Below are positions 1 to 4,591 of a stretch of DNA of 6,213 nucleotides, in pieces. The translations under genes and the position numbers were made by a program. The DNA is from Bacillota bacterium. GTDB lineage: Bacteria; Bacillota; Bacilli; Alicyclobacillales; Alicyclobacillaceae. The stretch is from NCBI GenBank assembly GCA_021820805.1, contig JAKADF010000220.1:1-6213 (forward strand), read 5' to 3'. Position 1 is the first letter of the stretch. Each line of letters starts with the position of its first letter. The notes beneath the pieces are model-generated. The model saw nothing but the letters and a program-made list of their open reading frames with translations, ran no database searches and was not told the DNA's origin.

Positions 1-164
1 ACACGATTCGCTGACTGACTTGTCACATAAAGCTTATTTGCGCTTGGACAGAGCGCTAAACCATTCGGTGAGGGTACGGACAGTTGTCCAATGACCTTAT
101 TCGTCTGAACGCTGATTATTCTTACTACATCGTCAACGACGTCTGTGACGTATGCATTTGCCAT
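1..164 (-). CDS. YVTN/YncE-type beta-propeller protein, N-terminal part (runs off left edge)
   Basis: The minus strand encodes an uninterrupted start of 54 codons. It opens MANAYVTDVVDDVVRIIS, continues QTNKVIGQLSVPSPNGLAL and then NKLYVTSQSANR before the window ends. The order AYVT..., v..I...TNKVIG.l.V...P.G.al.p...KlYVT is the repeat unit of YVTN-family beta-propellers, in which each blade is about 40 residues; one full repeat and the beginning of the next are visible. The start ATG at 164-162 is preceded by AAAGGAAGTGG (180-170), a good ribosome binding site. There is no signal peptide: the first repeat starts almost at residue 1, so this copy may be cytoplasmic or exported by another route. 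Such propellers are usually binding or surface proteins without a known enzyme activity. The family call is fairly safe, the specific role unknown, and the rest of the gene lies outside the window. Confidence 0.8.
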   Translation of the reverse strand, partial: MANAYVTDVVDDVVRIISVQTNKVIGQLSVPSPNGLALCPSANKLYVTSQSANR

Positions 165-433
165 TGATTCCACTTCCTTTAGTGATTTATGAGTTAGAAA
201 ATGCCGAACAGACAACCCGTGTAACGGCAAATAACTGGACAGTGGAATTTACCCCATTCAAGTGTTGGACATCTTCTGTTGCAAGATGGGGGTTACGCGG
301 CGGATCGCATTTAGTTTTGTTATTAAACTGAAAGGGAAGGGATTTAGGTTAAACGAGATGCTCTCGTTATTTTGGCTTAATAGTGAGGCAAAAAAAGGCG
401 GACAGTATTAAAAATGAGAGCTATCATACTAAA
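165..433. other. intergenic region between beta-propeller gene and deformylase
   Basis: No coding region is supported on either strand. Besides the palindrome at 352-368 there is a 6-bp hairpin CATCTT (270-275) / AAGATG (283-288) and a weaker TGCCG (202-206) / CGGCA (225-229). On the minus strand these would lie in the leader of the beta-propeller gene. I could not place a convincing sigma-A promoter and recognise no known riboswitch. Confidence 0.5.
352..368. repeat. 17-bp palindrome, operator-like or weak terminator
   Basis: AACGAGA (352-358) and TCTCGTT (362-368) are perfect inverted 7-bp arms around the 3-nt spacer tgc. The site lies about 66 bp past the deformylase stop and about 190 bp upstream of the beta-propeller start. 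No T-run of terminator quality follows on the minus strand; on the plus strand a short ATTTT follows. It could be a protein-binding site or a weak termination hairpin; the sequence does not decide. Confidence 0.4.
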
Positions 434-904
434 TTATTGCCGTGAAAGCCACATATATTTACTAGTTTGCTTAAGGTAGTCTGTAAATAAAATACCATTT
501 AGATGGTCAATTTCATGCTGAAAGGCTCCAGCCAATAATCCTGTGGCATTTATCATAATCTCTTTTCCAAATCGGTCAATTCCTTTAACGGTGACATACA
601 TTGCACGAGGTACATCACCATTAAGTCCTGGTAAGGACAGACAACCTTCCTTCAAAGTTTGTAAACCGCTTTTCTGTGTGATTTCAGGATTAATCATCTC
701 GTACAAACCAGTACCAATATTAATTACGATAACTCGTTTTCGAACTCCAATCTGTGTAGCGGCTAAACCAATTCCTCCTGCGTGATACATCGTCTCAATC
801 ATGTCGTCAAGAAGTTTCTCAATTTCTCTACTCATCACGTTAACTGTTTGAGCTCGCTTCCTTAAAATCGGATCTCCAATTGTTCGTATTGTGCGAATCG
901 ACAT
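434..904 (-). CDS. def: peptide deformylase
   Basis: This 156-residue cytoplasmic metalloenzyme removes the N-formyl group from the initiator methionine of new proteins. All three family motifs are intact: motif I G44-I-G46-L-A-A-T-Q51, motif II E86-G-C88-L-S, and motif III H130-E-I-D-H134. C88, H130 and H134 bind the metal, E131 is the catalytic acid/base and Q51 stabilises the oxyanion. The length fits a bacterial deformylase. An ATG four codons earlier (916-914) directly abuts the GAAAGGA site (922-916), which leaves no spacing. The ATG at 904 has 11 nt spacing and gives MSIRTIRTIGDPILR, the usual deformylase N-terminus. The gene is not next to fmt or priA, its common partners, so it may be a second, stand-alone copy (inference). 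It lies about 100 bp downstream of the small gene on the same strand, with a long hairpin in between. Confidence 0.96.
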   Translation of the reverse strand: MSIRTIRTIGDPILRKRAQTVNVMSREIEKLLDDMIETMYHAGGIGLAATQIGVRKRVIVINIGTGLYEMINPEITQKSGLQTLKEGCLSLPGLNGDVPRAMYVTVKGIDRFGKEIMINATGLLAGAFQHEIDHLNGILFTDYLKQTSKYMWLSRQ

Positions 905-937
905 AGCAGAAAGCATCCTTTCAGACTTTATTTAGAT

Positions 938-974
938 GAGAACGGGATATGATGCATTGTTCATACCCCGTCTC
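938..974 (-). terminator. long hairpin between small gene and def (terminator or leader structure)
   Basis: Arms 938-952 and 961-974 pair over 14 bp around an 8-nt loop, with one bulged base (942). On the plus strand one pair is A-C (947/966), but in a minus-strand transcript it is a G-U wobble, so the stem is better formed in RNA read leftward. No U-run follows, so it is not a classic terminator. It ends 33 nt before the def start codon. It could act as an attenuator, a processing site, or an imperfect terminator of the upstream gene. Confidence 0.5.
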
Positions 975-985
975 CCATAAATTGT

Positions 986-1007
986 TTGGACACTCACAGC
1001 AACGATT
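986..1007. repeat. left arm of 22-bp inverted repeat
   Basis: The arm begins TTGGACACTCACAGCA and ends CGATT. It matches the reverse complement of 1450-1471 at 21 of 22 positions (mismatch at 1002). After a short gap, GAATTGT (1011-1017) also matches ACAATTC at 1439-1445, extending the similarity to about 32 bp. The arm overlaps the stop codon (1008-1006) of the small gene. Confidence 0.9.
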
Positions 1008-1224
1008 AAGGAATTGTTACTGCTTGAATTTGAGTCAGTGATACAGCCATAACGGAACCAGTATCTCGGTTGAGCAGTCTTACGAGCTGGCCGTTAGCAG
1101 CAGTTGGCTGCCCAACAACAGTTGCACGAATTCCGCTCGGATTGACGGAGGCAACAGCGTCAAAGAATACGTGAATATTTACGCCATTACCGATAGCCAG
1201 AGCAGTCCATTGTGCTGGAGTCAT
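1006..1224 (-). CDS. small protein of unknown function (72 aa)
   Basis: I do not recognise this protein. It begins MTPAQWTALAIGNGVNIHVF and ends in alternating hydrophobic stretches (LVRLLNRDTGSVMAVSL, then IQAVTIP), with glycine turns between them. That pattern suggests a small beta-barrel of the SH3/Sm type, which is inference only. There is no signal peptide, membrane segment or cysteine. The start is fixed by a very strong ribosome binding site AAGGAGGTGA (1239-1230) ending 5 nt before the ATG (8 nt from AAGGAGG). A GTG three codons earlier lies inside that site and is unlikely to be used. A 5-bp hairpin, GAGTC (1252-1256) / GACTC (1262-1266), lies just upstream. The last codons and the stop overlap the left 22-bp inverted repeat, so the gene travels with that segment. 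Confidence 0.7.
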   Translation of the reverse strand: MTPAQWTALAIGNGVNIHVFFDAVASVNPSGIRATVVGQPTAANGQLVRLLNRDTGSVMAVSLTQIQAVTIP

Positions 1225-1229
1225 AATTC

Positions 1230-1239
1230 TCACCTCCTT
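1230..1239 (-). promoter_or_regulatory. strong ribosome binding site of the 72-aa gene
   Basis: On the minus strand AAGGAGGTGA is a near-perfect complement to the 16S rRNA 3' end. The spacing selects ATG 1224-1222 over the in-frame GTG at 1233 that lies within the site. It implies efficient translation of this small gene. Confidence 0.8.
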
Positions 1240-1297
1240 GGTTACTGATTTGAGTCCTTTCGACTCGATACATACTATTCCGTCAGAGATTTGCAGT

Positions 1298-1370
1298 GGA
1301 CAGGCTTATCTACCACGTTATTTGTTGGTTTTGATAAAAAGGCGATGTAATGATGGAAAAGAGCCTGTCC
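1298..1370. repeat. 9-bp inverted repeat pair enclosing 73 bp
   Basis: GGACAGGCT (1298-1306) is the exact reverse complement of AGCCTGTCC (1362-1370). The 55 bp between them have no coding sense. The pair is upstream of the 72-aa gene on the minus strand and nested inside the 486-bp segment. It may be a paired regulatory site or a remnant of another insertion; nothing identifies it. Confidence 0.6.
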
Positions 1371-1404
1371 GATTAGGAACCACATTGTATAGAATATGAC
1401 AACA

Positions 1405-1433
1405 AAAAATGGAGGCATTACGCCCCCATTTTT
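1405..1433 (-). terminator. rho-independent terminator, usable in both directions
   Basis: AAAAATGGAGGC (1405-1416) and GCCCCCATTTTT (1422-1433) form a 12-bp stem around a 5-nt loop. The single mismatch is A-C in plus-strand RNA but G-U in minus-strand RNA, so the fold is better leftward, where a run of six U follows. No gene ends immediately before it on the minus strand; it would insulate the 72-aa gene from transcription entering from the right. Confidence 0.75.
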
Positions 1434-1449
1434 GGTCTACAATTCGTCG

Positions 1450-1471
1450 AATCGCTGCTGTGAGTGTCCAA
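1450..1471. repeat. right arm of 22-bp inverted repeat
   Basis: This is the reverse-complement partner of 986-1007 (21/22 identical), ending ...GAGTGTCCAA. It also makes a local 6-bp hairpin with the adjacent sequence: CTGTGA (1458-1463) / TCACAG (1473-1478). It stands 54 bp before the start of the plus-strand orphan gene. Confidence 0.9.
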
Positions 1472-1525
1472 GTCACAGATTCCAACGAGTATTTTAGACC
1501 TCTTTAGTATATGCCTGAATGAGAA

Positions 1526-1933
1526 ATGAGTGAAAAATTAATGAATGAAAATGAATTCTTTAAAAAGGCTCTAGAAATTAAGCAAAACTCTATCATTCGG
1601 TCCAGTGATGATGGAACGAATGAGGTTGTTGAACATGCTATGCGCATCATTGAACCAATTCTAGAATCCATGGTCATTATTGAGCCGCAGACGCAAATAA
1701 CGAAGAGTAAAAGCAAATTTATTATTACACTTGTACTTACAAAGGTTTGTATTCTAGATATCACTTCTTCCGCCAAAGCAGAGATAACAATAATTGCTTC
1801 TATTCTCGCCGAATCCGAAAAAGGAAACAAACAAGTGATATATTCGGGAGAAACAATAGATGTTGAGACAGTTAAGTCAATTGAAGGCTTCCTATTAAAG
1901 TGGTATCAGTCAATATATCTACCGCTGCGCTAA
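1526..1933 (+). CDS. hypothetical protein (135 aa)
   Basis: I do not recognise this protein. It begins MSEKLMNENEFFKKALEIKQ, a likely amphipathic helix. Near residues 34-52 comes VVEHAMRIIEPILESMVII. Beta-prone stretches follow (FIITLVLTKVCILDIT at about 65-80, AEITIIASILAE at about 85-96), and the C-terminal helix ends WYQSIYLPLR. A single alpha/beta domain without signal peptide or membrane span is plausible. No clear Shine-Dalgarno sequence precedes the ATG at 1526, and a stop codon lies two codons upstream in frame. A TAGTAT box (1505-1510) would put transcription start close to the ATG. The gene is AT-rich compared with its neighbours and begins just outside the 486-bp inverted-repeat segment, so it may be acquired. 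It converges on the WYL regulator, 51 bp away. The reading frame is believable, but translation signals are weak. Confidence 0.6.
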   Translation: MSEKLMNENEFFKKALEIKQNSIIRSSDDGTNEVVEHAMRIIEPILESMVIIEPQTQITKSKSKFIITLVLTKVCILDITSSAKAEITIIASILAESEKGNKQVIYSGETIDVETVKSIEGFLLKWYQSIYLPLR

Positions 1934-1984
1934 GTAGCTTTGCTTCGAAATGTTAGCGTTGAACTAAGCAAGATTTGAATTCAT

Positions 1985-2926
1985 TTATATGTATTTAGCC
2001 AAAATTTCTGAAACCATCTTTCTAATATGCTCAATTATTTCTGGTGGATTTTTCACAGTTGCATGGTTGCCTAATCCGACGAAGAACTCTGCAAAAAATG
2101 GGATATCATTCTCTGGAATATCTCCAACCAACCAACCAGTCCCGTCATTGCGTATGTTTAGCATGGGTGTTGACCATATCGCCAGTTCACATCTTTGTAC
2201 TCCCTCTTTGCTGAGTTCTGCATACAATTGAACGGACGGAACTTCAAGTTTCATAAAAGATCTTCGATTCTCCAGGTGAACATGTTGGAAATCCATAGGT
2301 ATCGTCGAGGATATGGCAGCAGATAAGATTCGGTCGGATCGAAAGGTACGGAAATCACGCTGTGAAAAGCAGAAAGCAGGACAGTACCAGAGTCCGTTGT
2401 GTGCGTATATTCCTACCGGCTGAATCTCCCTCTGTGATGTTCCATCGCGTGATTCATACTCTATCTGAATTACCTTTTGATGAATGGTTCCTTCGAGTAA
2501 GAGAGACAGGTATGGGGATTTTGCGTGCCTCTTAGGCGTTACAAAGTCGACTCGGTTCTTCATTTCATCGATCCGCAATCGAACGTCCTCAGGCATATTA
2601 TAGTAGAACTTGTTCAGTGTAGAAGAGAGCTCGGCTTCAAACGGGATGTATACATAATGCGATATAGCGTGAATAGCAAAGAATATAGCAGCAGCCTCGT
2701 CTTCTGTGAAGGAAATGGGAGGCAAAATCCTTTCATTTAATACCCGGTAACCACCGTGAGGACCAACTTCCGAGTATAAGGGAACACCTAGTTCGCTTAA
2801 TTCTTGAAGATCCCGCAAAATGGTTCTTGTTGATACATTGAATTCCTCAGCTAGTTCTTTGACTGTGAAATTCCGCCTACGATTTACATGCATCATTAAT
2901 TCTATAAGACGTTTTGATTTGGACAT
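1985..2926 (-). CDS. HTH (DeoR/HTH_11-type) transcription regulator with WYL domain
   Basis: This is a 313-residue cytoplasmic DNA-binding regulator. Residues 4-60 form a winged helix-turn-helix: FTVKELAEEFNVSTRTILRD (20-39) is the helix-turn-helix and GVPLYSEVGPHGGYRVL the wing. A helical linker covers about 75-140. The WYL domain lies at about 145-205, including REIQPVGIYAHNGLWYCPAF (167-186) and the conserved FRSDRI. A WCX-type C-terminal domain spans about 225-310. WYL domains bind ligands or oligonucleotides and alter DNA binding. ATG 2926 is chosen because GGAG (2937-2934) lies 7 nt upstream and the domain begins at once; a longer in-frame reading back to 3055 would cross the divergent promoter. 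It is divergent from the DinB gene, and the shared palindromes suggest it controls both genes (inference). The ligand is unknown. Confidence 0.92.
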   Translation of the reverse strand: MSKSKRLIELMMHVNRRRNFTVKELAEEFNVSTRTILRDLQELSELGVPLYSEVGPHGGYRVLNERILPPISFTEDEAAAIFFAIHAISHYVYIPFEAELSSTLNKFYYNMPEDVRLRIDEMKNRVDFVTPKRHAKSPYLSLLLEGTIHQKVIQIEYESRDGTSQREIQPVGIYAHNGLWYCPAFCFSQRDFRTFRSDRILSAAISSTIPMDFQHVHLENRRSFMKLEVPSVQLYAELSKEGVQRCELAIWSTPMLNIRNDGTGWLVGDIPENDIPFFAEFFVGLGNHATVKNPPEIIEHIRKMVSEILAKYI

Positions 2927-2951
2927 TTCCTTACTCCAATCACCAAATTTA

Positions 2952-2966
2952 TGACAGTGTTTGTCA
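2952..2966. promoter_or_regulatory. probable operator TGACA-N5-TGTCA
   Basis: TGACA (2952-2956) and TGTCA (2962-2966) are inverted around 5 nt. The right arm is part of the plus-strand -35 box, and the site covers the expected start region of the minus-strand regulator transcript. Binding here could repress both divergent genes. The most likely binder is the adjacent WYL regulator (inference). Confidence 0.5.
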
Positions 2967-2989
2967 CTATTATAAGCTAAACTTGTAAT
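2961..2989 (+). promoter_or_regulatory. sigma-A promoter of the DinB-family gene
   Basis: TTGTCA (2961-2966) and TGTAAT (2984-2989) each match the consensus at 5 of 6 positions with the ideal 17-bp spacer. The start codon is about 65 bp downstream. Two palindromes overlap the two boxes. Confidence 0.7.
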
Positions 2990-2997
2990 CACAAGAT
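2969..2997 (-). promoter_or_regulatory. promoter of the WYL regulator
   Basis: A perfect TATAAT -10 box lies on the minus strand at 2974-2969. The -35 region is weak: TCTTG/TTGTGA-like sequence at 2997-2989 with imperfect spacing. The promoter overlaps the opposing DinB promoter, so the two would compete. A weak -35 box fits low, autoregulated expression. Confidence 0.5.
2982..2995. promoter_or_regulatory. second small palindrome CTTGT-N4-ACAAG
   Basis: CTTGT (2982-2986) and ACAAG (2991-2995) are inverted around 4 nt. They overlap the plus-strand -10 box and the minus-strand -35 region, making a second candidate operator. Part of it (GTAATCACAAGATT, 2985-2998) recurs exactly at 4266-4279. 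Confidence 0.4.
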
Positions 2998-3053
2998 TCA
3001 TGTACTGTCTGCTGTTCGAAGAATCTGCATGAATGGAAATGGAGGAGTGTAAC

Positions 3054-3548
3054 ATGTATTTTTCGATTGATGAATTCGTTAGGGACTGGAATCGCGAATC
3101 CTTTCTTACCCAAAAAGTTTTAGACGTGTTAACTGACGAATCCCTTCTGCAACGAGTTTCGCCAAAGGGGCGTTCTTTAGGGAGGATTGTCTGGCATTTT
3201 GTCAGTAATATCCCTGAATATCTTTCTCATTTCGGACTTGACATTGAAACGCTGGATTCGAAAGATGTTCCTTCTGCTAAAAACATTTCGGATATTTTCC
3301 AAGAAGTTAGCAATAGCGTGGTAGAGGTGATTAAAGCACAATGGTCTGATGAAACATTAAGGAAAACTCAAAACGCATTTGGAAGGGAGACAACCAATGG
3401 CGCAATATTGAACTTACTCATTAGACATATTGCCCATCATCGTGGGCAGGCAACAGTTCTCATAGCCGAAGCCGGACTCAAAGTGCCAGGAGTTTATGGC
3501 CCGTCTAGAGAAGAATGGATTGAAATGGGGAAAAATCCCCCATTATAA
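3054..3548 (+). CDS. DinB-family (YfiT-like) putative metal-dependent protein
   Basis: This 164-residue cytoplasmic protein should form the four-helix bundle of the DinB superfamily. The expected metal-binding histidines are present: H48 in GRIVWHFVSNIPEYL, and H125 with H129 in the HxxxH of RHIAHHRGQ. The end LKVPGVYGPSREEW is also typical of the family. Members include bacillithiol or other thiol S-transferases and many damage- or stress-linked proteins of unknown substrate. ATG 3054 has GGAGGAG (3041-3047) 6 nt upstream; an in-frame ATG at 3033 lacks a site and adds only seven residues. The gene is divergent from the WYL regulator, a frequent pairing in Bacillota that suggests inducible control. 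The substrate cannot be told from sequence. Confidence 0.9.
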   Translation: MYFSIDEFVRDWNRESFLTQKVLDVLTDESLLQRVSPKGRSLGRIVWHFVSNIPEYLSHFGLDIETLDSKDVPSAKNISDIFQEVSNSVVEVIKAQWSDETLRKTQNAFGRETTNGAILNLLIRHIAHHRGQATVLIAEAGLKVPGVYGPSREEWIEMGKNPPL

Positions 3549-3768
3549 AACTTTTATTCACTATGTTTCAGGTGTACTTTAATAAGCCAAACTAATATAC
3601 AGGTTGGTGGTGCTACAAACGAAAGAAGAATAAAAAATATGGAATTTCTGATTGTGTCTTAAATGGAATTCGTAACCTTACGACCAAAAACCTAGATGAC
3701 AAAAATAAATGGGTAAGCAGAGGAGAATGAAATCCTAAAAAGGGCTGCACTTCTGCAGTAAAGGCTGA
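3549..3768. other. non-coding or decayed region
   Basis: All frames are broken by stops, and no product is recognised. An uninterrupted plus-strand run of about 44 codons (3596 to about 3730) has no start signal. A short hairpin CTGCA (3745-3749) / TGCAG (3754-3758) is present. AGGAG followed by ATG at 3728-3730 may be the remains of the start of the exporter gene whose fragments follow. Confidence 0.4.
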
Positions 3769-3901
3769 GCGCCGTTGCTCCAAGTTTCTAGTTTAGTAGA
3801 TGTGCAAAAAGCTAAAGGTGTTTCGGTTGCACTACGCGGATAGTGGACTTGTCAGTTATCCTGGTCGGATCCCGTTATCACACGCGAGGATAAGTACTAA
3901 A

Positions 3902-3930
3902 TTAACTGTTATTCTAAAACAAGTTATATA
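3902..3930 (+). promoter_or_regulatory. possible sigma-A promoter overlapping the palindrome
   Basis: TTAACT (3902-3907) and TATATA (3925-3930) are separated by 17 bp, each matching the consensus at 4 of 6 positions. The -10 box lies within the left arm of the palindrome at 3922-3950, the geometry of a repressed promoter. Whether it is active is unknown. Confidence 0.35.
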
Positions 3931-3950
3931 CCCGACCAGGGTATATAACT
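3922..3950. promoter_or_regulatory. perfect palindrome resembling a CsoR/CstR-family operator
   Basis: AGTTATATACCC (3922-3933) and GGGTATATAACT (3939-3950) are exact inverted arms around gacca. The core TATACCC-N5-GGGTATA resembles operators of the CsoR/RcnR/CstR repressor family, whose CstR branch controls sulfide/persulfide genes including tauE-type exporters in some Bacillota. It sits at the junction of the broken exporter. The loop region CCGACCAGG (3932-3940) is also complementary to CCTGGTCGG at 3860-3868. The operator assignment is inference; the palindrome is certain. Confidence 0.5.
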
Positions 3951-4259
3951 ATCTTCACGGTAGCTATTCGGAAGACAATTGGAACAACTACATTTTCCGG
4001 AGCCATGATATCCTTATTCGGAATTGCAGGGAAATCGGTTGTCCATACAATGAGTTGGAAAATTGCCCTTGTGGTTGCGATTGGGGGAATGGCTGGGGGC
4101 TTTTTGAGACCGACCCTCAGTAAATTCTTCACTGACCGTGTCTTGCGTTCTGCAATGGGTGCCATTTTGATTTCGATTATCATTACTGTATTCGCAGATA
4201 TATCCCAATCCATTTAGAAAGTCTGTTAGAACAAATAAACTTATTGAACTTGAACTAAC

Positions 4260-4290
4260 AAGAGAGTAATCACAAGATTAGCTTTCTCTT
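4260..4290 (+). terminator. possible terminator after the exporter remnant
   Basis: AAGAGA (4260-4265) pairs with TCTCTT (4285-4290), and TAATC (4267-4271) with GATTA (4276-4280), across a 1x4 internal loop and an ACAA loop. A T-rich but interrupted tail (TAATTATTATTT) follows. The stem is AT-rich, so termination may be weak. Confidence 0.4.
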
Positions 4291-4435
4291 CTGTAATTAT
4301 TATTTCCGCTCCATTCACCTCACCCTATAACCCAATACAATTCGTAAGAAAACTGAATTTCGTATCCGTTAAAAAATTTTCTTGTTGCGACCCCCACAAA
4401 TGGGCATCTACCGCCGAATAATATATTGTCCTGCC

Positions 4436-4522
4436 AAAAGGAGGGAATTTAGTTAAAAGCGCGTTTTGTGTCTAGTGCTAGTGCTTTCTGGACCATTTGC
4501 GTTAGCCTCTTGCAGGACGTGA
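4436..4522 (+). pseudogene. decayed lipoprotein gene start (RBS plus signal peptide)
   Basis: AAAAGGAGGG (4436-4445) is an excellent ribosome binding site, but the codon at start distance (4454-4456) is TAA. From 4457 the frame reads KRVLCLVLVLSGPFAL then ASC, followed by RT and TGA at 4520. A basic start, a hydrophobic core and a L-A-S-C lipobox make a complete lipoprotein signal peptide without a usable start codon or mature protein. It stands about 90 bp upstream of an intact lipoprotein gene, so it may be a relic of a related copy. Chance cannot be excluded because it is short. Confidence 0.35.
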
Positions 4523-4591
4523 AGAAGTTTAAATGCTGCGGTTTTCTATGATTACAGGCACGTTTATGATTTTACAGTTTTGCAAATATAC

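Larger units (their letters stand above)
986..1471. mobile_element. candidate small non-autonomous element with a cargo ORF
   Basis: A 486-bp segment is bounded by 22-bp inverted repeats (21/22 identical). It contains a strong-RBS 72-codon gene, a two-way terminator near the right end (1405-1433) and an inner 9-bp inverted repeat. The dinucleotide GT flanks both outer ends (984-985 and 1472-1473), which could be a 2-bp target duplication but is easily chance. No transposase is present. The size and structure resemble a MITE-like element, yet I do not recognise the terminal sequence as that of a known IS family. The inverted repeats are seen directly; mobility is inference. Confidence 0.4.
3769..4217 (+). 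pseudogene. TauE/SafE-type sulfite/sulfur-compound exporter, broken remnant
   Basis: Two pieces of one membrane-transporter family lie in different frames. Piece one (3769-3840) reads APLLQVSSLVDVQKAKGVSV then AL, like the PlL......kAkGTS segment of the first TauE/SafE half, and ends at TAG 3841. Piece two (open from 3918, recognisable from about 3945 to 4217) reads ITIFTVAIRKTIGTTTFSGA, then MSWKIALVVAIGGMAGGFL, then SKFFTDRVLRSAMGAILISI. This matches the second-half RKaiGTs motif, a membrane span, the (S)dRvLR signature and the last span. A full exporter has about 250-270 residues and 7-8 spans; here most of both halves is missing, with a stop, a frame change and a palindrome between the pieces. 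An internal ATG (4005) could start a 70-residue peptide, but that would be only a fragment. Piece two is the firmer match; piece one is suggestive. Confidence 0.65.

Noticed and set aside
1298..1370. 73-bp segment as a complete miniature transposon
   Set aside because: No target duplication flanks it and the arms are only 9 bp, so it is reported as an inverted repeat only.
1504..1830. 108-codon minus-strand ORF opposite the orphan gene
   Set aside because: Antisense to 1526-1933, with composition typical of a shadow frame and no start signal.
2927..3055. 43-residue N-terminal extension of the WYL regulator
   Set aside because: It would cross the divergent promoters and palindromes and has no ribosome site, whereas ATG 2926 has a well-placed one.
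3717..3758. Peptide AEENEILKRAALLQ resembling the end of IS3-family OrfA
   Set aside because: Only 14 codons between two stops, with no other IS3 sequence or inverted repeat nearby. Too short to support an insertion-sequence remnant.
3800..4123. 107-codon plus-strand ORF starting MCKKLKVFRLHYADSG
   Set aside because: It has no ribosome site and runs out of frame over recognisable TauE/SafE sequence, so it is most likely a chance opening over a pseudogene.
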